Both the position numbers and the translations under genes were made by a program. The notes below the pieces were generated by a model. The model was not told the DNA's origin, searched no databases, and saw only the letters and a list, made by a program, of their open reading frames with translations. From the NCBI RefSeq assembly GCF_014650675.1, contig NZ_BMVK01000007.1, positions 411,458-475,457 of the forward strand: 64,000 nt of DNA. The letters run 5' to 3'. The DNA is from Streptomyces anulatus. Lineage in GTDB: Bacteria > Actinomycetota > Actinomycetes > Streptomycetales > Streptomycetaceae. This document shows positions 1 to 8,397 of this stretch, one piece after another (positions within the stretch are counted from its first letter, which is position 1; each line of letters opens with the position of its first letter).

Positions 1-745
1 CGACGAGGAGGTGCAGCAGCCCGTTGAGGAGGGCCAGGTCGGTGCCGGGCCTGATCCGGAGGTACAGGTCGGCCTTGGCGGCGGTGGCGTTGCGCCGGGG
101 ATCGACGACGATCAGCTTCGCGCCCGCCTTGACGCGCTCCATCATCCGCAGGAAGAGGATCGGGTGGCAGTCGGCCATGTTGGCGCCGGTGACGAGGAAG
201 ACGTCGGCGTGGGCGAAGTCCTCGTAGGACCCGGGCGGCCCGTCCGCGCCGAGGGACAGCTTGTAGCCGCTGCCCGCGCTCGCCATGCAGAGCCGGGAGT
301 TGGACTCGATGGTGTTCGTCCCGATGAAGCCCTTGGCCAGTTTGTTGGCGAGGTACTGCGCCTCCAGCGTCATCTGGCCGGAGACGTAGAGGGCCACCGC
401 GTCCGGGCCGTGGGCGTCCAGCACGGACCGCAGCCGGCGCGCCGTCTCCGCGATGGCGGCGTCCCGGCCGAGCGGGGCGGGCTCCTCGCTGCGGTCGGGG
501 CGGGCCAGGGCGGTGGTCAGCCGTCCGGGGGCGGCGAGGAGGTCCGCGCCGGTCGCGCCCTTGGTGCACAGCCGGCCGGCGTTCGACGGGTGCTCCTTGT
601 CCCCCGAGGCCTTCACGACGGTGCGGCGGCCGTCGGGGCCGGCGGCGATGTCGAGGACGATCCCGCAGCCGACACCGCAGTACGAGCAGACCGTGCGCAC
701 CCGGTCGGTGACGGGAGCTTCCGGCGACGGGGGCGGCACGGTCAT
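1..745 (-). CDS. Molybdopterin oxidoreductase, assimilatory nitrate reductase-type (3' end outside window)
   Basis: The first 248 codons of a large molybdoenzyme read leftwards off the window edge. An N-terminal CSYCGVGC motif with a further Cys about 45 residues on (RLCTKG) forms the [4Fe-4S] ligand set of the NasA/NapA/FdhF family. It is followed by the usual YVSGQ, SNSRLCMASA and VTGANMADCHP segments that contact the bis-MGD cofactor. The family reduces nitrate (or oxidises formate) in the cytoplasm. A catalytic Cys in the CMAS segment favours nitrate reductase, but formate dehydrogenase-like relatives cannot be excluded without the C-terminus. The ATG at 745 is the first start before the cysteine motif. 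Confidence 0.85.
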   Translation of the reverse strand, partial: MTVPPPSPEAPVTDRVRTVCSYCGVGCGIVLDIAAGPDGRRTVVKASGDKEHPSNAGRLCTKGATGADLLAAPGRLTTALARPDRSEEPAPLGRDAAIAETARRLRSVLDAHGPDAVALYVSGQMTLEAQYLANKLAKGFIGTNTIESNSRLCMASAGSGYKLSLGADGPPGSYEDFAHADVFLVTGANMADCHPILFLRMMERVKAGAKLIVVDPRRNATAAKADLYLRIRPGTDLALLNGLLHLLV

Positions 746-1109
746 GGGGGCCCTTCGGGGGCGGGCGTTCCCGGAGGGACGCGGGCGGTCGGCGGTCACC
801 CCCAACACTAGGAAGGGCCCGTTACCCGGGGATGTCACCAGTTGAACAACGACGGTTACGTCGCCTGCACACCGCCCGCGGGCCGCCGGTGAGGCCCGCG
901 CGATCTCCGGGCGGCGCAGGGCGGCGGTCTCCGGCCCCGCCCGGAGATCGCGCGGGAACTTCTCCGCCGGGGCGGCCGACTACTGGAGAGACGCCGGGTG
1001 CGGAAGACCCGTCCGGTGACGGAAGCGGCGGCCCGTGACACGACACGGCTGCCGGGCGACGGCAGCAGGACACCCACGGGCCCGCGGGCCCGGGAGGAGG
1101 CCGCGAGGC
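746..1109. other. Divergent intergenic region, no gene seen
   Basis: This 364-base gap separates two divergent transcription units, so it should hold both promoters. No convincing coding frame is visible. Its one clear element is a 20-bp perfect inverted repeat at 895-956, listed separately. A strong ribosome binding site (GGGAGGAGG, 1092-1100) ends the region in front of the methyltransferase. Confidence 0.6.
895..956. repeat. Perfect 20-bp inverted repeat, 22-bp spacer
   Basis: The arms 895-914 and 937-956 are exact reverse complements (core CGCGATCTCCGGGCGG). The element lies between two divergent genes, where a terminator is not expected. It could be a regulator binding site for either promoter, an mRNA leader hairpin of the rightward operon, or a remnant of a small palindromic repeat. 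Confidence 0.7.
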
Positions 1110-1850
1110 ATGCACTGGTACGAGGACGACGCGCTCTGGTCCGATTTCGCCCCGACGATGTTCCCGGCGGCGCGGGCCGAGTCCGCGGCCGCCCTGGTCG
1201 CGTCCTCTCCCCTGCTGGACTTCCCACCGGGCACGAGAGTCCTGGACCTGTGCTGCGGGCCGGGTCTCTTCGTGGTGCCGCTGGCGGAGCGCGGGTACGA
1301 GGTGACGGGGGTCGATCTGTCGCCCTCCATGCTGGCGAGCGCCCGGGCCGCCTGCGACGCGGCGGGCGCCGAGGTCCGGCTGGAGCGCGCCGACATGCTC
1401 GCGTACCGGGAGCCGGGCGCCTTCGACGTGGTGCTGAACGTCTTCACGTCCTTCGGCTACTTCGACGAGGCGGAGGACAACCTCCAGGTACTGCGCAACG
1501 CCCACGAGAGCCTCGCGCCGGGCGGACAGCTCCTGGTGGACGTAATGGGCAAGGAGGTGCTGGCGGGCTGGATCGGACGGCCGAAGGCGGTCGACCTGCC
1601 CGACGGCGCCTATGTCGTCCAGCGCGACACCGTCCTCGACAGCTGGCGGCGGCTGCGCACGGACTGGACGCTGGTGCGCGGCACGACCGCGCGGACGGCG
1701 TCCATCACCTCCTGGCTCTACTCGGCGGCCGAGCTGCACGCCCTCTTCGAGAGCGCGGGCTTCACCGACGTGGAGTGCTTCGGCGGGTTCGACGCGTCCG
1801 GCTACGACCAGCGCTCGGACCGGCTGATCGTGCGCGGGCGGCGCAAGTGA
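1110..1850 (+). CDS. Class I SAM-dependent methyltransferase
   Basis: A 246-residue protein with the Rossmann-type SAM motif I (VLDLCCGPG, about residues 45-53), an acidic motif II (VTGVDLS) and a post-motif region typical of Methyltransf_25 proteins. Such enzymes transfer methyl groups to small molecules or proteins in the cytosol; the substrate is not evident. The ATG at 1110 has a GGGAGGAGG ribosome binding site nine bases upstream and starts at the beginning of the fold, so longer in-frame starts were discarded. Its stop overlaps the next start (GTGA), so it is the first gene of a translationally coupled operon with the PLP enzyme, ATP-grasp ligase and exporter that follow. Confidence 0.85.
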   Translation: MHWYEDDALWSDFAPTMFPAARAESAAALVASSPLLDFPPGTRVLDLCCGPGLFVVPLAERGYEVTGVDLSPSMLASARAACDAAGAEVRLERADMLAYREPGAFDVVLNVFTSFGYFDEAEDNLQVLRNAHESLAPGGQLLVDVMGKEVLAGWIGRPKAVDLPDGAYVVQRDTVLDSWRRLRTDWTLVRGTTARTASITSWLYSAAELHALFESAGFTDVECFGGFDASGYDQRSDRLIVRGRRK

Positions 1851-2977
1851 GGGCCGGGGCGGACGCCCGTCCGCGCACCGCGGGGCCGGACGCTTCCGCG
1901 CGCCCGGCCGTCGCGACGGTCCACGAGCACATCACCGACGCGGTGAAGACCCCCGACCTGATCCGGCTGACCGGCGACATCGTCCTCGCCCGCTTCGAGA
2001 CGATGAAGGTGTACGCGGCGCTCGGCGCGGTCCGCTCGCTGCTGCGCCGGGGCCGGGTGGTCCCCGGGCAGACCCTGGTCGACAGCTCCAGCGGCATCTA
2101 CGCGCTGGCGCTCGCCATGGCCTGCCACCGCTACGGGCTGCGCTGCCACATCGTCGCCTCCACCACCGTGGACGCCACCATGCGGGCGCAGTTGGAGATC
2201 CTCGGTGCGACGGTCGACGCGATGCCGCCCTCGCAGAGCCTGCGCCTGGACCAGGAGCTGCGGGTGCGCCATGTGCGCCGGCTGCTGGCGGAGCGGCCGG
2301 ACTTCCACTGGATGCGGCAGTACCACGACCAGGTCCACCACGAGGGCTACCGGGAGTTCGCCGAGCTGCTCACCGCGGCGCTGCCCCGGGGCCCGCTGAC
2401 GGTGGTCGGCGCGGTGGGCACGGGCGCCTCCACCGGTGGACTGGCCCGCGCGCTTCGGGAGTCGGGGCGGTCGGTGCGGCTGGTGGGCATCCAGCCGTTC
2501 GGCAGCGTGACGTTCGGGAGCGAGCGGTTCGAGGACCCGGAGGCGATCATCGCGGGCATCGGCAGCTCGATACCGTTCGGGAACGTCCGCCACGAGCTGT
2601 ACGACACCGTCCACTGGCTGGACTTCCGCCATGCGATGGCGGGGGCGGTCGGCCTGTTGCGGGAGCACGCGGTGTTCGCGGGCCTGTCCACCGGGGCGGC
2701 CCATCTGACGGCGTCCTGGGAGGCGGCCCGCGACCCCGGCCGGCTGCATCTGGTGCTGGGCGCCGACACCGGACACCGTTACGCGGAGCGGGTGTTCACC
2801 CGGCATGCCGAGGCCCTGGACCCGGCCGGGCTGCGGCCCCGGACCATCGCGTCGCCGGCCGATCTGCGGCCGCCGTGGTCGGTGATGGAATGGGCCGGGC
2901 GCGCCGCCCCGGAAGCCGCCAGGACCGTCGAGGGCGACGCCCCCTCCCCCGTACCGACCGTGGAGCTGCTGCCATGA
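1847..2977 (+). CDS. PLP-dependent cysteine synthase-like (fold type II) enzyme
   Basis: A 376-residue tryptophan-synthase-beta-superfamily enzyme. The PLP lysine is probably Lys54 in ETMKVYAA, which replaces the usual NPTGSIKDR segment of CysK/SbnA. It is followed by a substrate loop SSSGIYALA (in place of SGNTG) and a glycine-rich phosphate loop GTGASTGG near residue 195. These enzymes perform beta-replacement or beta-elimination on activated serine, cysteine or threonine. The GTG start at 1847 overlaps the methyltransferase stop as GTGA. The active-site loops differ enough from housekeeping cysteine synthases to suggest a specialised reaction, perhaps building a non-proteinogenic amino acid for the ATP-grasp enzyme encoded next. 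Confidence 0.82.
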   Translation: MRAGADARPRTAGPDASARPAVATVHEHITDAVKTPDLIRLTGDIVLARFETMKVYAALGAVRSLLRRGRVVPGQTLVDSSSGIYALALAMACHRYGLRCHIVASTTVDATMRAQLEILGATVDAMPPSQSLRLDQELRVRHVRRLLAERPDFHWMRQYHDQVHHEGYREFAELLTAALPRGPLTVVGAVGTGASTGGLARALRESGRSVRLVGIQPFGSVTFGSERFEDPEAIIAGIGSSIPFGNVRHELYDTVHWLDFRHAMAGAVGLLREHAVFAGLSTGAAHLTASWEAARDPGRLHLVLGADTGHRYAERVFTRHAEALDPAGLRPRTIASPADLRPPWSVMEWAGRAAPEAARTVEGDAPSPVPTVELLP

Positions 2978-4200
2978 CGATCGCCGCACTGGAGTCCCTG
3001 TCCTTCGGCCTGGGCCGGATGGTGGAGGCCGCCGCCGGAGCGGGGCACCGGCTGTGCCTGCTGACCGGCGACCGTGCCGTCTACCGGCACGAACTGGCGG
3101 TGCTGCCGCCGGACGCGCTGGACATCGTGGACGTCGACACGACGGATCCGGAGGCGACCCGTCGGGCCCTGGCCGCCGTGCCCGGCCTGGCCGGGCTGAT
3201 CAACACGACGGACACCTGGAGCCTGCCGGCCGCCGAGCTGGCCGCCGCACTGGGGCTCCCGGGCGCGGATCCCGCGGCCGTACGGCTGCTGCGGGACAAG
3301 CGCCGGGTCCGGGAGACGCTGCACGCGCACGGGCTGAGCCGGAGTACGGCCGTACGCGTCCCGCCGGGTCCCGAAGGCGCCGGGGAGGTGCTGCGGGCCG
3401 TGGGGCTGCCCGCGGTCCTGAAGGACTCGGCGGGCACCTCATCGCGCTCCGTGTGGATCGTGCACGACGAGGAGGCCCTGCACCGGGCGCTGGCGGAGGC
3501 GGGCGAACAGCGCCTGACCGGCGAGCTGTTCGCCGAGGCGTTCCTCGCCGGTCCGCTGTACAGCGCGGAGACCATCGGCTGGGACGGGACCACCCGGCTG
3601 CTCGGGGTGCTGAGCCGCCAGACCTCCCGGACGGCGGTGGTACGGGAGGAGGCGGCGGCGTTCCCGGTGGCGCTGCCGGAGGAGGAGCGGGCCGGGATCG
3701 AGGCGTGGGTGGGCCGGGTCCTCGCGGCGGCGGGGCACGTGCGCGGCTTCGCCCATGTGGAGTTCGTCCTGACGGCCGACGGGCCGGAACTGGTGGAGAT
3801 CAACCGCAGGATCGGCGGCGCGCTGGTCGGCGAGGTGCTGTGCCGGACGCTGCGGACCAATGTCTACACGGCCATGATGGACGAGGCGCTCGGCCGCCGC
3901 CCGGCGCTGCTGGACACCCCGCTCGACGCAGGAGGGCCCGCGTACGGCTTCGTCCTGGTGTACGCGGAGCGGCCCGGGGTGCTGAAGGGCTGGCAGGGCC
4001 TCGACGAACTCGGGTCGTTCCCCGGGGCGGTGGAGTGGTTCCCGGTCCGCGAGCCCGGCGAGAGCGTGATCCACGTCGGCGATCAGCGGGGCTGTACGGG
4101 CATGGTGCTGGCCGAGGCGCGAACGGCGGAGCTGGCCCAGCACCGGGCGTGGAGCGCGGCCGTCCGGGTCCGCCCGGTCGTCGTCGCCGGCCCGGCGTGA
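2974..4200 (+). CDS. ATP-grasp carboxylate-amine ligase
   Basis: A 408-residue protein with an N-terminal preATP-grasp domain, then the ATP-grasp fold: a DKRRVRETL helix, the nucleotide loop LKDSAGTSSRS and the Mg-binding stretch LVEINRRIGG near residue 275. Family members such as BacD and DdaF join an amino acid carboxylate to an amine through an acyl phosphate. The ATG overlaps the preceding stop (ATGA), so the gene is co-translated with the PLP enzyme. The likely role is to couple the amino acid made by that enzyme to a second amino acid or amine. No NRPS or PKS gene is adjacent, so ligation would be free-standing. The true substrates cannot be read from sequence. Confidence 0.85.
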   Translation: MTIAALESLSFGLGRMVEAAAGAGHRLCLLTGDRAVYRHELAVLPPDALDIVDVDTTDPEATRRALAAVPGLAGLINTTDTWSLPAAELAAALGLPGADPAAVRLLRDKRRVRETLHAHGLSRSTAVRVPPGPEGAGEVLRAVGLPAVLKDSAGTSSRSVWIVHDEEALHRALAEAGEQRLTGELFAEAFLAGPLYSAETIGWDGTTRLLGVLSRQTSRTAVVREEAAAFPVALPEEERAGIEAWVGRVLAAAGHVRGFAHVEFVLTADGPELVEINRRIGGALVGEVLCRTLRTNVYTAMMDEALGRRPALLDTPLDAGGPAYGFVLVYAERPGVLKGWQGLDELGSFPGAVEWFPVREPGESVIHVGDQRGCTGMVLAEARTAELAQHRAWSAAVRVRPVVVAGPA

Positions 4201-4210
4201 GCCCGGGGAG

Positions 4211-5488
4211 GTGAGCCTCCGCCGGACGGACGGGGCTCCGGGGGCCGGCGCGGACCCCGGGCGGACGGGCCGGGCCCCCGGGCGGAGGGAGCGCACGCCG
4301 CTCACCGGCCCGCAGCGGTTCCTGCTGGGGGGCTCGTTCCTGATCACGCTGGGCAGCTTCGCCGTGCTGCCCTACATGTCGGTGCTGCTGCACCAGCGGC
4401 TCGGCCTCGGTCTCGGCACGGTCGGCTTCGTGCTGGCCGTCGCCTCGCTGATCCAGTTCGCCGGAGGCGTGGTCGCGGGGCCGGTGACCGGGCGGATCGG
4501 GCTGCGGCGCGCGATGCTGCTGGCGCTGGGGCTGCGTACGGCGGGCTTCGCCGCGTTCGTCCCGGGACTGACCAGTCCGGTCCTCGCGGTCGGGGCGCTG
4601 CTGCTGGTGTCGGCGGGTGCGGCGCTGTATCTCCCGGCGAACAAGGCGTACTTGGTGGAGGGGGCGTCCGAGGCGCGGCGACCCCGGCTGCTGTCGGCGA
4701 GCGGTTCGGCGTTCAACGCGGGGATGGCGCTGGGCCCTCCGGCCGCCGCGCCGCTGGTCATGGGCTCCCCCGGGGTGCTGTTCTCCTGTGTCACCGTGCT
4801 GTTCGCGCTCGTGGGGGCCGGGCACGCGCTGCTGCCGGCGGGCGCGGCGGACCGGCCCTCCGACGGGTCCTCCGCCGCGCCCGCCGCCGGCCGGGCCCCG
4901 GAGGCCGGCGCACCGCGCCCCGGGCCCTCACCGTTCGTGGTGACCGTGCTGAGCGTGTACGCGTTCATGTTCTTCCAGCACTATCTGGCGCTGTACGCGG
5001 TCCCCCGTACGTCGGCGGCCTTCTACGGGGCCGTCCTGACGGGGTACGCGGCCCTCCTCGTCGTCGCGCAGCCGCTGCTGGCGGAACGCGTCGCCGCACT
5101 GAGCTACCCGGCCGCGCTGCGGTGGGGGTTCGGCGCGATGGCTGCGGGCATGGCGGCGATCGGGGCCGGGGGGCACGTGGGGATCGCGGTGGGCGGGGCG
5201 TTGCTGTGTCTCGGGGAGATCGTGCTCTTCCTCAAGAACGACCTGGAGGCGCTGGCCCGTTCGTCGGCCGCCCCGGCGAGTGTGTTCGGGCGTCAGCGGC
5301 TGGCGGCGGGCATCGGGGCGTTCGCCAGCGGGGTGGTGGGCGGGCAGTTGTACGGGGCGGCGGAGTCGGCGGGCTCGGCGCGGGCGTTCTGGGCGGCGGT
5401 CTGCCTCCAGTGCCTGCTGCTGCCGGTGTTCCTGCTCCGCCGGCGCCCGGCCCGGGACCGCGAGGGATCCCGGGCGGGCGCCGGCTAG
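4211..5488 (+). CDS. MFS transporter, probable product exporter
   Basis: A protein of about 425 residues with roughly twelve hydrophobic segments, a major-facilitator membrane protein of the MdtH/MFS_1 drug-efflux type. A basic, proline-rich N-terminal tail of about 35 residues precedes the first helix. The GTG at 4211 directly abuts a GGGGAG sequence, a poor spacing, but no better ATG, GTG or TTG is seen before the first helix. The gene lies ten bases after the ATP-grasp gene, so it belongs to the same operon. By position it would export, and perhaps give immunity to, the small molecule made by the three preceding enzymes. Confidence 0.85.
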   Translation: MSLRRTDGAPGAGADPGRTGRAPGRRERTPLTGPQRFLLGGSFLITLGSFAVLPYMSVLLHQRLGLGLGTVGFVLAVASLIQFAGGVVAGPVTGRIGLRRAMLLALGLRTAGFAAFVPGLTSPVLAVGALLLVSAGAALYLPANKAYLVEGASEARRPRLLSASGSAFNAGMALGPPAAAPLVMGSPGVLFSCVTVLFALVGAGHALLPAGAADRPSDGSSAAPAAGRAPEAGAPRPGPSPFVVTVLSVYAFMFFQHYLALYAVPRTSAAFYGAVLTGYAALLVVAQPLLAERVAALSYPAALRWGFGAMAAGMAAIGAGGHVGIAVGGALLCLGEIVLFLKNDLEALARSSAAPASVFGRQRLAAGIGAFASGVVGGQLYGAAESAGSARAFWAAVCLQCLLLPVFLLRRRPARDREGSRAGAG

Positions 5489-5516
5489 AACCTTTCGAGT
5501 GGACCAGGCCGATGGA

Positions 5517-6248
5517 TCAGGCCGACGCGGGGAGCGGTCCCCGGTGCGCTTCGGCCGGTTCCGCGCGCCACTGCCCGGCCAGTTCGCGGCGGGCGCGGGC
5601 CACGCGGGAGCGCACGGTGCCGATCGGGCAGCCTGCGGCGGCCGCCGCCTCCTCGTAGGACGCGCCCAGCAGTTGGGTGAGGACGAAGGCCTGGCGGCGC
5701 GCCGGGTCCAGTCGGCTCAGGGCGTCCAGCACCGCGACGGACTCCTCGAATCCGGGCAGTTGACGGGGCTGGGCGCGTTCCGCGGCGGTCTGCCAGTCCG
5801 CGGTGTCGGCGGTCCTGGGGCGTACGGCGGCGGCCCGGTGCCGGTCGATGACGACGCGTCGCGCGATCGACATCAGCCAGGTCCGGGCGCAGGAACGCCC
5901 CGCGAACCGGGCCAGCCCGCTCATCGCCCGGAGGTAGGTCTCCTGAGCCAGGTCGTCGGCCCCCGGGGCGTCGGAGCTGAGATAGGCGACGAATCTGCGG
6001 ACGTCCTCGTAGGTCGCCCGGACGAAGCGGTCGGCGGCCTCCCGGTCCCCGCCGCCCGCGGCCAGCGCCCAGTCGGTGATCTGCCCGTCGTTCTGCCGGG
6101 CGGCCGGGAGGCGGGGGTGGGCCGGACGGGTGGCGGAGACCCGGATGGCCGGTGGCCGGGGGGCGGGCGCCCGGACGAGCGGCGCGGCGGCGGGTGGTGC
6201 GGTGGTGGGTGGCCCGGCGGTGGGTAGCGCGGGAGCAGGAAGTGTCAC
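5517..6248 (-). CDS. ECF-type RNA polymerase sigma factor
   Basis: A 243-residue protein with sigma region 2 (AADRFVRATYEDVRRFVAYL, with DDLAQETYLRAM for -10 recognition) and region 4 (YEEAAAAAGCPIGTVRSRV, the -35 helix-turn-helix). A Pro/Ala-rich stretch of about 50 residues precedes region 2. The GTG at 6248 has GAAGGA five bases upstream and is preferred to a longer start at 6374. No anti-sigma factor with a zinc-binding HxxxCxxC motif lies next to it. The His-rich membrane protein encoded just upstream in the same direction could take that role, but this is inference. Redox or metal stress is a reasonable guess because of the neighbouring ferric-reductase-like gene. Confidence 0.85.
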   Translation of the reverse strand: MTLPAPALPTAGPPTTAPPAAAPLVRAPAPRPPAIRVSATRPAHPRLPAARQNDGQITDWALAAGGGDREAADRFVRATYEDVRRFVAYLSSDAPGADDLAQETYLRAMSGLARFAGRSCARTWLMSIARRVVIDRHRAAAVRPRTADTADWQTAAERAQPRQLPGFEESVAVLDALSRLDPARRQAFVLTQLLGASYEEAAAAAGCPIGTVRSRVARARRELAGQWRAEPAEAHRGPLPASA

Positions 6249-6417
6249 AACAGTCCTTCGCGTCCTTGCGGAGCCTCGGCAGCGGTCGCCCGGCTCCGGT
6301 GACCGGTCCCGGGCCCCGTTCGGGGCGGCCCGGAGCACCGGCATGCCTGTCACGGGTGTGCGCGGGGCGCACACCCGTACCGCCTCCGGCGCACAGAGGC
6401 CGGAGGGCGGATGGAGG

Positions 6418-7119
6418 TCAGAGGAAGCGGAGGGAGAGCGGTGGCCCGCGCCGGGAGATGGCGTGCAGGGCGAGGAGGTCCCGGGGGCGGCGACGGGGAC
6501 GGCTGCGGACGCGCCGCCGGACGGGCGGCGCGGGTGCGGGCGGCGTCGCGGACCACAGACTCCAGGCCGTCCGCAGCGGGGCGCGGACGAACAGCACCAG
6601 GCAGCGGCCCAGCCGGGCGAGGGCGACCTCGCCGCGCCACAGCCACCACCCGCAGATCAGCCCGGCCACCGCGTGGGCGGCGGCCATGCCGAGGGTGAAC
6701 ACCGTCCCGTCGAAAGCGGCCAGAAGCCCCATCAGGTCCGACGGGCCACCGATGGGGACCTCGTGCGCGGAGTGGTTCATCGCGCCCGACGCCTCTCGCC
6801 CGCCGCCCGAGTGGTGCGCGCCGAAGCCGGACGGCAGCCAGGATCCGGCGAGGGCGAAGAAGGCGTGCAGCCCCAACTGGCCCAGGACATGGGCCGTCAC
6901 GGTCACCGGGGCGCTCCGCTCCCGCGCGGCGAGCCACCACCCCGCACCGCACACGGGCAGCAACGCGGCGGCCTGGACGAGCAGGGGCAGGGCAGCGCCG
7001 GACATCAGCGCGTGGCCGAGTCCGGACACGGCGACGCACACCACCGCGAACAGCGCGGTGCGTCCGAGTCGGAGTGCGGTTCCGGCCCCCATGGCAGCCA
7101 TCGTGCCAGTCGTACCCAC
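6418..7119 (-). CDS. His-containing integral membrane protein, function unknown
   Basis: A protein of about 233 residues with five or six hydrophobic helices and a long Arg/Pro-rich cytoplasmic tail. Histidines cluster in or next to the membrane (GHALMSG, AHVLGQLGLHAFF, GAHHSGGG, MNHSAHE), a pattern seen in metal- or haem-handling membrane proteins. I do not recognise the family. It lies upstream of, and in the same direction as, the ECF sigma gene. It is divergent from a ferric-reductase-like gene and shares a 210-bp regulatory region with it. The start could be GTG 7119 or one of two ATGs within the next nine codons; none has a clear ribosome binding site. Confidence 0.6.
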   Translation of the reverse strand: MGTTGTMAAMGAGTALRLGRTALFAVVCVAVSGLGHALMSGAALPLLVQAAALLPVCGAGWWLAARERSAPVTVTAHVLGQLGLHAFFALAGSWLPSGFGAHHSGGGREASGAMNHSAHEVPIGGPSDLMGLLAAFDGTVFTLGMAAAHAVAGLICGWWLWRGEVALARLGRCLVLFVRAPLRTAWSLWSATPPAPAPPVRRRVRSRPRRRPRDLLALHAISRRGPPLSLRFL

Positions 7120-7187
7120 GGTGGGGAGAAGAGCACCAGATGCCGAAACAACGGGAGTTCACCTCGTTTGCCCCACCGAAAGGGCGA

Positions 7188-7203
7188 TGTGATCCATGTC
7201 ACA
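7188..7203. promoter_or_regulatory. Crp/FNR-type palindrome
   Basis: TGTGATCCATGTCACA is a perfect TGTGA-N6-TCACA palindrome and also fits the published Streptomyces Crp consensus GTG-N6-GNCAC. It sits between the divergent His-rich membrane protein gene (69 bases away) and the ferric-reductase-like gene (127 bases away), a sensible distance for control of either promoter. Confidence 0.6.
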
Positions 7204-7329
7204 GGCAACTGTCGGGAACTTTCCCCTCCCCGCGTCCGACTGCTCCAACAACGCGTCTGCGTAAGCCTCGTGGCCCGGGGCCGCCGCATCCGCCCCCGCC
7301 AGCCGATGCCCCCGCCCCGAAGAGGCCGC

Positions 7330-8397
7330 ATGACGAACCCACTCCCCACCCCCGAACCGGCAGCGGCCGCCGAGACGCCCGGAAGCGCCGCGCCGGCCAC
7401 CGAACCCGGACCGGCGTCCGTGACCACGGCCGTCGGCGGCGCCGCACCGGACGACGGTCAGGTCCCCGCCCCCCGGCAGCCGGGAGAGCCGAAACGGCCG
7501 ACGCTCCGCTCCGACCTGCGGGCCTCGTGGCCCGACGGCCTGGTGGCGCTCGTCATCACCGCGGCGATCTTCGTCCTGCTCTACATACGCATCCGCAACA
7601 AGACCTCGTCCACGGTCACCGTGATGCCGTTCATGGCCGACGCGGGCGGCTTCTGGATGTACTTCCTCAGCCAGGCGTTCGGCTGGTCCGCTCTGCTCTG
7701 GGCCTGGGGAACCGTCATCCTCGGACTGATGCTGTCCGGCCCCCGGCCCGGCCGCCTGCCGCTGTCGGGCCCCCGGCTGGAACGGCTGCACCGCACCACG
7801 AGCCTCAACACCATCGCCCTGATCGTGGCCCACGCCCTGCTGTTCGGGGCCGAGCTGGTCCGGCACGACACCGCGTCCTGGAACTCCGCGGTCGCCACCG
7901 CCTTCGTGGAGGCCCTCGTCCCGGGCGGCTACGACTCGGGAACCGGCCGGATCGCCATGCCCATCGGCCAGGCGGCCCTGTACCTCGCGATCCCCCTCGG
8001 CCTGCTCTTCTACGTACGCCACCGCATCGGCCCCAAGACCTGGCGGGTACTGCACCGCTGCGTGATCGTCGTCTACGTCCTCAGCGTCTGGCACACCCTG
8101 CTGTACGGGACCAACGTCTGGTACGACGGCTGGTTCCGCACGAGTGTCTGGCTGCTCCAGCTCCCGATCGCCGCGCTGCTGCTCCTGCGTCTGATGCGGC
8201 CGGCCCGCCGCTCCGAGAAGCTGCCCGCCCGGCCCGGAGCGACCGCCGGGGCCCGCACCGGGTGGGCTCTTCGGGTGGGCGGCCGGCTCGCCGCGGTGGC
8301 GGTCCTGGCGGCTCTGATCGCCGTCGTGGCCAGTGGCAGCGACGGCGGGCGCAGCACGCCCCCGGAGGACACCTCCTCCACCCACAACCACGACTGA
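7330..8397 (+). CDS. Ferric reductase-like transmembrane protein
   Basis: A 355-residue protein: a Pro/Ala-rich, disordered N-terminus of about 75 residues, then six to seven helices. Paired histidines sit in the LIVAHALLFGAEL and VLHRCVIVVYVLSVWH helices, the haem-ligand arrangement of ferric-reductase-like transmembrane domains (PF01794 type). There is no FAD/NADPH domain, so it would need an electron donor or act as a cytochrome b-like relay. The tail ends in a short His-containing stretch (STHNHD). The ATG at 7330 follows an AGAGG sequence. It is divergent from the His-rich membrane protein gene, and the intergenic Crp-like palindrome suggests joint regulation. Confidence 0.75.
   Translation: MTNPLPTPEPAAAAETPGSAAPATEPGPASVTTAVGGAAPDDGQVPAPRQPGEPKRPTLRSDLRASWPDGLVALVITAAIFVLLYIRIRNKTSSTVTVMPFMADAGGFWMYFLSQAFGWSALLWAWGTVILGLMLSGPRPGRLPLSGPRLERLHRTTSLNTIALIVAHALLFGAELVRHDTASWNSAVATAFVEALVPGGYDSGTGRIAMPIGQAALYLAIPLGLLFYVRHRIGPKTWRVLHRCVIVVYVLSVWHTLLYGTNVWYDGWFRTSVWLLQLPIAALLLLRLMRPARRSEKLPARPGATAGARTGWALRVGGRLAAVAVLAALIAVVASGSDGGRSTPPEDTSSTHNHD

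Noticed and set aside
998..2977. A single 659-codon frame that would fuse sequence upstream with the PLP enzyme
   Set aside because: The first 283 codons are a shadow of the methyltransferase in another frame; a GTG overlapping the methyltransferase stop starts exactly where family sequence begins.
7211..7245. GGAACTTTCC ... CGTCC as an ECF sigma promoter of the ferric-reductase-like gene
   Set aside because: The distance between the -35-like and -10-like elements is about 11-13 bases, too short for a canonical ECF promoter.
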